Shown: positions 57,954 to 64,000 of the stretch, in pieces
Layout: each line of letters opens with the position of its first letter
Position numbering within the stretch: the first letter of the stretch is position 1
DNA from: Cheiracanthium punctorium
Lineage: Eukaryota; Arthropoda; Arachnida; Araneae; Cheiracanthiidae
DNA: 64,000 nucleotides
Direction of reading: 5' to 3'
Assembly: GCA_038373885.1 (NCBI GenBank)
Contig: JAWZYV010012341.1
Span: forward strand, 558,001-622,000
Notes under the pieces: generated by a model
What the model saw: the letters and a program-made list of their open reading frames with translations, nothing else
What the model was told of the DNA's origin: nothing
Database searches by the model: none
Made by a program: the position numbers and the translations under genes

Positions 57954-58187
57954 GCATTATAAGACTTTCCCAGATATATGACCTTCGCGAAATAATAAAT
58001 CCACAATGCCACATAAACAATCATCAATTAAATACCCGTTTGCTTTCATTTGAAGCTGCACGCAAGGATTGCATCGGATGACTTCTCTAGGTATATGCCC
58101 ATAGCGAGATAATGAAACTACAATGCCACATAATCACCAATGAACCACTCGCCTGCTTTAATTTGTAGCTGTAAAAAATGAGTACAT
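57954..58187. repeat. Diverged ~117 bp tandem duplication
   Basis: Two consecutive units share GCAT..., ACTT(T/C)C, ATATG(A/C)CC, ACAATGCCACATAA, CAAT and TGCTTT(C/A)ATTTG(A/T)AGCTG in the same order. They are non-coding. Confidence 0.75.
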
Positions 58188-58601
58188 CATTTAGCTTGAA
58201 ATGCATGTGACAATGCAAAATATCTTAATTCAAGTTGGTAATAATAATTTACATAAACATAGCAGATTACATTCGCAAAAACCAGATCCCCTACTACTTA
58301 AAAAAAAGTGCTTTCTTAATTTGATTCACTCACACCCTCTTTGAAAATTTGTCATTCACCGTGACCATAATTAAACAGACATTTCTCAGAGTGTACTGTA
58401 GCATGATCTGATAGCGAAATTTTGTAGGAAGATTAAACAGGTCGGGGACGAGGGAGTCCTCAAAAAAAAAAAAAAAAAAAAAGTTCCAAAAGTCACCGCT
58501 AGGGGATTATGACGCGCTGTATAATTGGAAACAGAGTTTTAAAAAATGCAAATTCAATACGGAAAGAAAAATTGTCGTTTTAGCACATTTAACAATTTAA
58601 T
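58188..58601. other. AT-rich spacer with poly(A) run
   Basis: No gene seen. A run of about 21 A lies at 58462-58482. Confidence 0.5.
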
Positions 58602-58800
58602 TTCAGTTGTATATGGCAACAATTTTTAAAAAGCAAAACATTTACATCAACACTAATAGAGTCTCTTTATCTGTGAATTTACCTTACTGAGTATCAAAGA
58701 ATTCAGTTGTATATGGCAATAATTTTTAAAAAGCAAAACATTTACATCAACACTAAGAGTCTCTTTATCTGTGAATTTCACTTACTGAGTATGAAAGAAA
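58602..58800. repeat. 100 bp tandem duplication, recent
   Basis: Two adjacent units starting TTCAGTTGTATATGGCAA at 58602 and 58702 differ at only a handful of positions (small indels near CACTAA). The open frame at 58707-58910 arises from it and has no recognised domain. Confidence 0.92.
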
Positions 58801-59340
58801 GCAGAAGCAGAAGAAAGAGTCCTGCATTCAAATTTCATGTTACACATTGTACAACAATGACAGGTTCTTGGTCTTTCAAAGGCAATGTTTTACTTTTTCA
58901 AACATTTTGAGTAAAAGTTAAGTATGTATCTTTTTTTAGTCAAACGCGCGTTTCTTGTCAAATCCTTCCCAGCAAACACACACAGGTTCTCTGAACGTCT
59001 ATTAACGTTCAGAAGACGTCTTCTTAACGTTAATAGACGGACTCTAATATACATTCTTTTAACAGTACTGTGTACGGAAAATTTTTAAAAGTAAAGGTTG
59101 AGAAGTTTCAGAAAACAGGCTCTCTGAAGATTTCATTAGTAGTAACACGTACCGCAGGATACAATTGAAGAAGTTGCGACGTCGTCTGTCGACAGGACAT
59201 AAAGGAATATTGCTGCCACTTCTAACGCTTGTGTTGTTGCTTGGAATATGGATATGCTGAAAGTACGGTATGGCATACGAAAGATTATCTACTCCCATCC
59301 GTAGAAGATTACCCGTGTACAAGAGCTACGTCGCACCGAC
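58801..59340. other. Spacer with 44 bp palindrome; possibly outer part of a transposon relic
   Basis: 58996-59039 is a near-perfect palindrome (arms CGTCTATTAACGTT, centre AGAAGACGTCTTCT, one mismatched pair), preceded by CCCAGCAAACACACAC. The minus-strand open frame at 59059-59322 has no recognised domain. The transposase relic beginning near 59.5 kb may extend upstream into this stretch in unreadable form. Confidence 0.6.
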
Positions 59341-59376
59341 CATGGTAAGAGATTTGCTTTAGCTCTCACTTTTCTT

Positions 59377-59411
59377 GCCAGAATGGGAGTGCATTGCACT
59401 CCCATTCTGGC
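59377..59411. repeat. Perfect 17 bp inverted repeat with 1-base loop
   Basis: Arms GCCAGAATGGGAGTGCA and TGCACTCCCATTCTGGC around a single T. Confidence 0.95.
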
Positions 59412-59524
59412 ATTGGGATCATTCTGCTTGGGATCCTTTTACGAGGAGACGAGACCCGAGTTTGCCTAAATAAAACAGCCGAATTCGGAATTACAAATCA
59501 CTAAATGTAGTCAATGAAACATTC

Positions 59525-60045
59525 ACCACAGGTAACAGTTCGGTGTGGTTTCATTGCAGGATAATCACACATACGTTCCTTTATGAGAATATTACCTCGA
59601 CCGGACGGGTAATCCGTGCTGTTAAAGAAGATAATTATCCCCAAGTGTTAACAACTCTATCAATCTGGAATTTCTACAAAGACAATTCCTCAAATAAATC
59701 ATTTTCCTGCAATATGGAATCCTTCCACACAATTCTTTCCAGGTACTGAAGTTCCTGCGACAGAAATTCACAAGAGTCATTGGCCGCTTTGGTGGAACTG
59801 TATGGCCACCTCGGTCACCTGATCTTATCAGAAGCGATTTTTGGCTATGGCATCACCTAAAGTCCAAGTTCGATCAAGAAATTGTCCAGAACATGGGTAT
59901 GTTGAAGAATACCATATCACTGATTGCATGAGAGGTTACTGCAGGCATGTTACTTTTTGCTATTGTGAATGCGATATGCGTGCACAAAAACGGCGGACAT
60001 ATTGAAACTCACTTGGATGTGCTAAATGAAAAGTTAATTTTATTT
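59525..60045 (+). pseudogene. Mariner/DUF4817-associated DDE transposase, C-terminal part (degenerate)
   Basis: Frame 59543-59749 retains SVWFHCRIITHTFLYEN and TGRVIRAV, resembling the W.GII...GP.F.E..L.G..Y region. A shifted frame from about 59774 reads RVIGRFGGTVWPPRSPDLIR, SDFWLWHHLKSKFDQEIVQN, then one stop, then GMLLFAIVNAICVHKNGGHI. This matches the WPPRSPDLTPLDFFLWGHLK...I....C....GGHIEH pattern, where the D of RSPDL/DFFLW contributes the third catalytic aspartate. It is the complementary half of the DUF4817-type element remnant at 4685-5466, though not necessarily the same copy. Confidence 0.85.
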
Positions 60046-60246
60046 CAGCAGTAATTCTGCAATTTTTAACTTCTTTTCAATTCACAACGTCACGTATTCC
60101 CCTAGTGATGACTTTTGGACAGTTTTTTTCGCAGAATCCTTTCGCCCGTCATCTTATTTAAATTTCTTGCAAAATCTGGTAGCAATTTAGCAATTTTATC
60201 GCGATACAGAACACTCTGAGCACGGTCAGTTTAATTATGACAACAT

Positions 60247-60362
60247 TGTGTGTGTGTGTGCGTGTATAAATGAGCTCATAATATAAGGATAGAGGTTTTC
60301 TAAATATGAATATATATACATGTTCAGATAGATAGAGAGTGAGAGAGAGAGAGAGAGAGAGA
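60247..60362. repeat. (GT)n and (GA)n microsatellites
   Basis: A GT run at about 60247-60266 and a GA run at about 60331-60362. The minus-strand open frame of Ser-Leu repeats across the GA run is an artefact. Confidence 0.9.
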
Positions 60363-60419
60363 TACATATATACATTATACAGGTTACTGGTAACTCGACG
60401 TATTCCTGGTAAGATATAT

Positions 60420-61922
60420 TAGGGGAACCAAAGTGCTAAAACTTTAACTCCCTGTAACGATCCTCCCTTAAACCTGTATGGAGTGGCCGAAAATCCATAG
60501 ATTTCTCGAAAACCTATTTGGTTCCTACTTTTTTTCTTGGATAACCCAAAATTTTACATTCAAGTGGAAATAAGAAAAGCTACTAATTAAATTTCATTTT
60601 ACTTTATTTTCGCAGTTGACACTAACTAAGCTTACGTATCATAAAAAAATGCAAAAATACTCCAAAATTTAAATTACGAACTTTACATGTACTGCTTTTT
60701 TATTTTTTAATTTATATTTTTCCTTTAAAAAATATTGAAGTAAACGTACAAATTACAAATAAAAATTGTCCCATCAATCAGCTACATAAAAAAACATTAA
60801 TGTGCGTCTAAAAACATGTAATTCATAAGGAAGTGTGAGTTTTTCTTGGCGCAAGTGAAAAACGTGAAACGATGCGGCTTCATTCATTGTTTAGGATCAT
60901 CGGCTAATCCAGCATTTCTCAACCTGTGGGGCGCGCCCCCTAGGGGGAGGCGCAGAGCGTTTGCAGAAAAACCAAAGAGCAAGCAGTGATGCATGTATTT
61001 AAAATATCATCTTATTTATTCTCATTTTTACACAAAAATATATCCATTTTTGCTTAAAATGTTCATTCAAATTTTACTGATAACATTATTTTGTAGAAAA
61101 TTCGACTAAAAAACTCAATGTATGTTGAAAAATGTGAGGGGGGGGGGCACGCCACCGTAAGTTAGCCTCTGTTTTGGGGGCGCGACGTTAAAAGGTTGAG
61201 AACCGCCGGGCTAACCGCTCAAGATATCATTGATTTTAATGGCTCAAAATCTTACTAGTGCCCAATGAGATTGCGAGTCTCAAACTGAAGTGTGTTAGGT
61301 CGTCGTGTTAGTTAGTTTCGATTCTGCGTTATGCAAGCATGTTTTGTTCTATGTACATGTTCTAGCTAGATATCAACAAAATGTTCTTCGACGCATAATC
61401 GAAACTAACACGGTAACACAGTACATAGCCGTTTAGGATTCACAATGTGATGTGACTAAGAATTTGAATACGTAAACCAGCGATAACTTGATCGGCAGAC
61501 CAACCATCCTAAACAATGAATGCGGGTGCATTCTTAGACGTTTTTATCTACGCTAAGTTGCCCTTCTTCATGAATTACATCTCTTGAGATGGATATTAAT
61601 GAATTTTTGGATAGTTGATTAATGGCACAAATTTTATTTGTAATTTGTACGCTTACTGCAATAGTTCTGTTTTGGGATACACATAATATTTTGAAAGGAA
61701 AAATGTAAATTAAAAAAATACAGGTAAGGCACGTGAATTTTTTTTTTACTTTTTCATGATTACGCTTAGAGTGTCAACTATGACAATAAATTAAATTGAA
61801 ATCCATTTAATCAGTAGAATTTTTTTTAATTTGACGGTGAATGCGAAAATTTGAGTTATCCAAGAAAATATTTTAAGAATAAAACTGGGTTAAAATTGTA
61901 GCATTTTGGCTCACCTATCGCT
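60420..61922. mobile_element. 1.5 kb fold-back element with nested hAT MITE
   Basis: The left end AGGGGAACCAAAGTGCTAAA is complementary to the right end TAGCATTTTGGCTCACCTAT. Arms of about 480 and 420 bases (60420-60900 and 61500-61922) keep blocks such as TTCTTGGATAACCCAAA, AGTTGACACT, CGTACAAATTACAAATAAAA and CATTCATTGTTTAGGAT in mirrored order. Pairing continues inward (CGTGTTAGTTAGTTTCGATT with AATCGAAACTAACACGG) to an axis near 61350. No coding capacity. Identity between arms is moderate, so the element is old. Confidence 0.85.
60910..61208. mobile_element. hAT-type MITE, 299 bp
   Basis: The ends CAGCATTTCTCAACCT and GGTTGAGAACCGCCG are inverted repeats typical of hAT MITEs. It is flanked by GGCTAATC (60902-60909) and GGCTAACC (61209-61216), an 8 bp duplication with one mismatch. 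GC-rich segments (GGGGCGCGCCCC) lie just inside both ends. It is nested in one side of the surrounding fold-back element. Confidence 0.88.
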
Positions 61923-62907
61923 ATTTACAAGAATACATTCTAGCCAGCAAAACGATCCACAATTTTTTTAGATACACGAACCGCTTTCTACCATATAACA
62001 CATAAACTAGTTGTGCCAAGTCAAGAAGAAGCAATGGCGATATTTAAGCGATCAGTATATAATGTGTCTGAGTAGAATTCTTCAAAAAACAGGGTTTCAT
62101 CATATCTCTTAAGAGGTAAGCACTAACTTTAGTATCTATTTAGAAATACACTCTTAAATGTGCAGAAATCTGACTTGTTTTACTGAATAGAGTACGTTTT
62201 TAAAAGTAAATTACACTTGTTAGGTTTCTCGGTGTGTTCTAGAAATATGATGAAAAGTGGTAAACCATATTGCTGGGTCAAATAATCCCTCGCCTGTACC
62301 GGGTCCTAGGCGCCATGGCAGTCCTTTAACCGTTCTCAAAATCCGTGACTCCCCATTACATTATTTAATTTCTTTATGCGTTTATTGTAGGCCATAATAT
62401 TTTAATTATAATTTTAAAATATTCTATTTTATCGTTTATGGCATTTTTTATTTTAAAATTTTCATAAAATAAATCATGCATACTATATAATTTTAAAATT
62501 TATTTCATTTCATTATGTATAGTCTTAATTACTTTCATATATTTTATTTTGCCGATAAAAAACATTTAAAATAATTTTTTTAAAAAATCATTTTTTCCCT
62601 TAGGTTGAGGGTAAAATGATCATTTAGGTACTTTCTATTTTTTCATTACTAATTATGCTTGTAAAATACACTCGGCAACACCAAAAATGTTTCCGGCTCA
62701 CACATAGTTGTTTCCGAAGACTTTTGTCTCTCTAAACACGAAAATAACCATAAAAAGTTGAGATTAACTCTTGTTTTCGTGATAATTTGGATAATAAGAT
62801 CTTACTATGGATCGTACATTATCCGTGTGTTCCATCAGCCATTTGACCCATTTCTCACTCGGCTAATCTGCCAATTTATAAACCCCCTCCAAATTAGGCG
62901 ATTGAAA
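61923..62907. other. AT-rich spacer, unassigned
   Basis: No gene recognised. The open frame 62758-62976 overlaps the start of the downstream pseudogene in another frame and has no motif. A GC-richer patch lies at about 62280-62340. Confidence 0.45.
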
Positions 62908-64000
62908 AGGATGATGCAGAAGAAGTCATTAGACCTGGGACTTCCTATGATCCAGATTTTGAGGCACACGATTTGAATGAGCCCCACAGATTGAATCAGA
63001 CAAAATTCACTGATCTCGTAAGAGATATTGACGAGCCAAAGGAAAAAACTGAGCTTCTGGCATCAAGACGGAAGCAATCGCATCTACTTCAACCAGAAGT
63101 CAAGATAGCTGACTGCAGGACTCGTCACAAGAATCTTCAATTCTTTGAGAAAAAAGAATATTTGATTGCTAGTATTGATGCCAGAAGTTTGATGTATTTC
63201 CTAAATATAACTCATGGTTTAAGCGGGATTGTTTGTAGATTCTTTCAAACTTCATTGGACATTTAGTTCACATGAAGGAAACTTACAGGAATGTGATATT
63301 ACTTCTAGAATCAATCATACACGACGATCACAAATGACAGATCCATTGGCACTTCAAAGTTAATTCTGTACTCCTGGGAATGAAGTGAGGCTATACTAAA
63401 TACTGTTGCATTCTATTCTTATGGGATTCTCACTACATAAAATGTAAATGGCCTTCAAGAAATCAGAATTCTGGGGAGAGAAATGTTGAAAATGAGCTTC
63501 TAGTAGACCCTAATAACATCCGGATTCTACTTCCGTCCCAGCCTATTAAGCTGGGAATAATGAAGAACTTTGTAGATTCCATGAACAAGGATGGAGAGGT
63601 TTCTCAATACCTTAGAGCGAAATTGCAAAGGTTAAGATGGTGTCTCTGTGAGCCTTCAAATATGCACAATTATAAATAACATTGCTTTAGGTAAAATTTT
63701 GGAGCAGTGAGCCTGGGAAGCCCTTAAAGGTGTTTTATGAGGATTTCTAGGCAACAGAAAGGACAAAAACTACCAACACTTGGTGAAAAAACTCCGATAA
63801 AAGCTTTGCGATCTTGTATTGAATATGAGTCTGAAACTTCATTTTCCTCTACTTCAACTTTCTATTTTTTTTCCTAAAAACTATGAAGCTTTTAGTGATG
63901 AGCATGGTGAAAGATTTCATCAAGATATCTGTACAAAGGAACGCAGATATCAGGATCATTGGATGCGTCAATGCTGGATGACCACTGCTATACTATTAAA
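62908..64000 (+). pseudogene. Uncharacterised element-borne protein, frameshifted, runs off window
   Basis: Frame 62908 onward reads DDAEEVIRPGTSYDPDFEAH, then LNQTKFTDLVRDIDEPKEKT, ELLASRRKQ. After frame changes it continues GYTKYCCILFLWDS, LLPSQPIKLGIMKNFVDSMN, WEALKGVL.GFLGN, YQHLVKKL, MSLKLHFPLLQLSIFFPKN, then SDEHGERFHQDI. I recognise this ordered set (L.DL.RDL.L.K..AELLGSRL; IKLG.MKNFVKAM; FLGN...NY..LV; SDEHGERFHQDI) from a large family of uncharacterised proteins repeated in arthropod and hydra genomes, which behave like mobile-element genes. Its biochemical role is unknown to me. Several stops and indels make it a pseudogene, and the 3' end lies beyond 64000. Confidence 0.8.

Noticed and set aside
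60158..60367. Minus-strand open frame with Ser-Leu repeats
   Set aside because: Created by the (GA)n microsatellite.

Overview
This window looks like intergenic or intronic DNA from an AT-rich, repeat-laden arthropod genome. The evidence is the mixture of mobile elements: tRNA-derived SINEs, a Jockey-like LINE, a Ty3/gypsy relic, Helitrons, Tc1/mariner, piggyBac and hAT elements, and many long fold-back MITEs, in strongly AT-rich spacer. Two protein fragments belong to uncharacterised families I associate with arthropod (including spider) genomes. A chelicerate is my best guess, but that is inference. No intact host protein-coding gene is visible. The only candidate host exon is a GC- and CpG-rich segment near 12.25-12.59 kb that ends in a consensus splice donor on the minus strand.

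Layout. 0-6 kb: SINE, a 1 kb fold-back MITE, a piggyBac C-terminal zinc-binding domain and a TIR element carrying a DUF4817-like fragment. 6-12 kb: AT-rich spacer. 12-17.3 kb: candidate exon, SINE, a Tc1 relic split by a second type of SINE, and two tandem MITEs. 18.6-21.9 kb: Helitron pieces with a nested MITE, a duplicated Helitron 3' end plus flank, and a long palindrome. 23.8-32.1 kb: one degenerate Ty3/gypsy element on the minus strand (LTR, PBS, gag, pol), apparently broken by two 1.3 kb Helitrons in opposite orientation and by a 1003 bp near-perfect tandem duplication. 32.4-37 kb: a related LTR in the opposite orientation, a 47 bp minisatellite and a SINE.

38.0-41.6 kb: a 3.67 kb hAT-type element with a perfect 8 bp target duplication, carrying a degenerate endonuclease fragment instead of a recognisable transposase. 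44.1-50.4 kb: a Jockey-like LINE (minus strand) whose ORF1 is interrupted by a 2.7 kb fold-back element. That element's arms are about 0.8-1.0 kb each, and one arm itself contains a 0.4 kb mariner-type MITE absent from the partner arm. 50.5-56 kb: AT-rich spacer with one SINE. 56-60 kb: a duplicated 164 bp block that keeps a shared reading frame, a pogo-like MITE, two short tandem duplications, palindromes and a transposase relic. 60.4-61.9 kb: a 1.5 kb fold-back element with a hAT MITE near its apex. 62.9-64 kb: a frameshifted fragment of an uncharacterised, probably element-borne protein that runs off the window.

The elements do not form an operon or pathway. What ties them together is nesting: insertion order can be read at several loci (LINE, then fold-back, then MITE; gypsy, then Helitrons, then tandem duplication; Tc1, then SINE). 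The long inverted repeats are the most biologically suggestive feature, because transcription through them would give long hairpin RNA. Calls rest on reading the sequence and on family knowledge; no searches were run.
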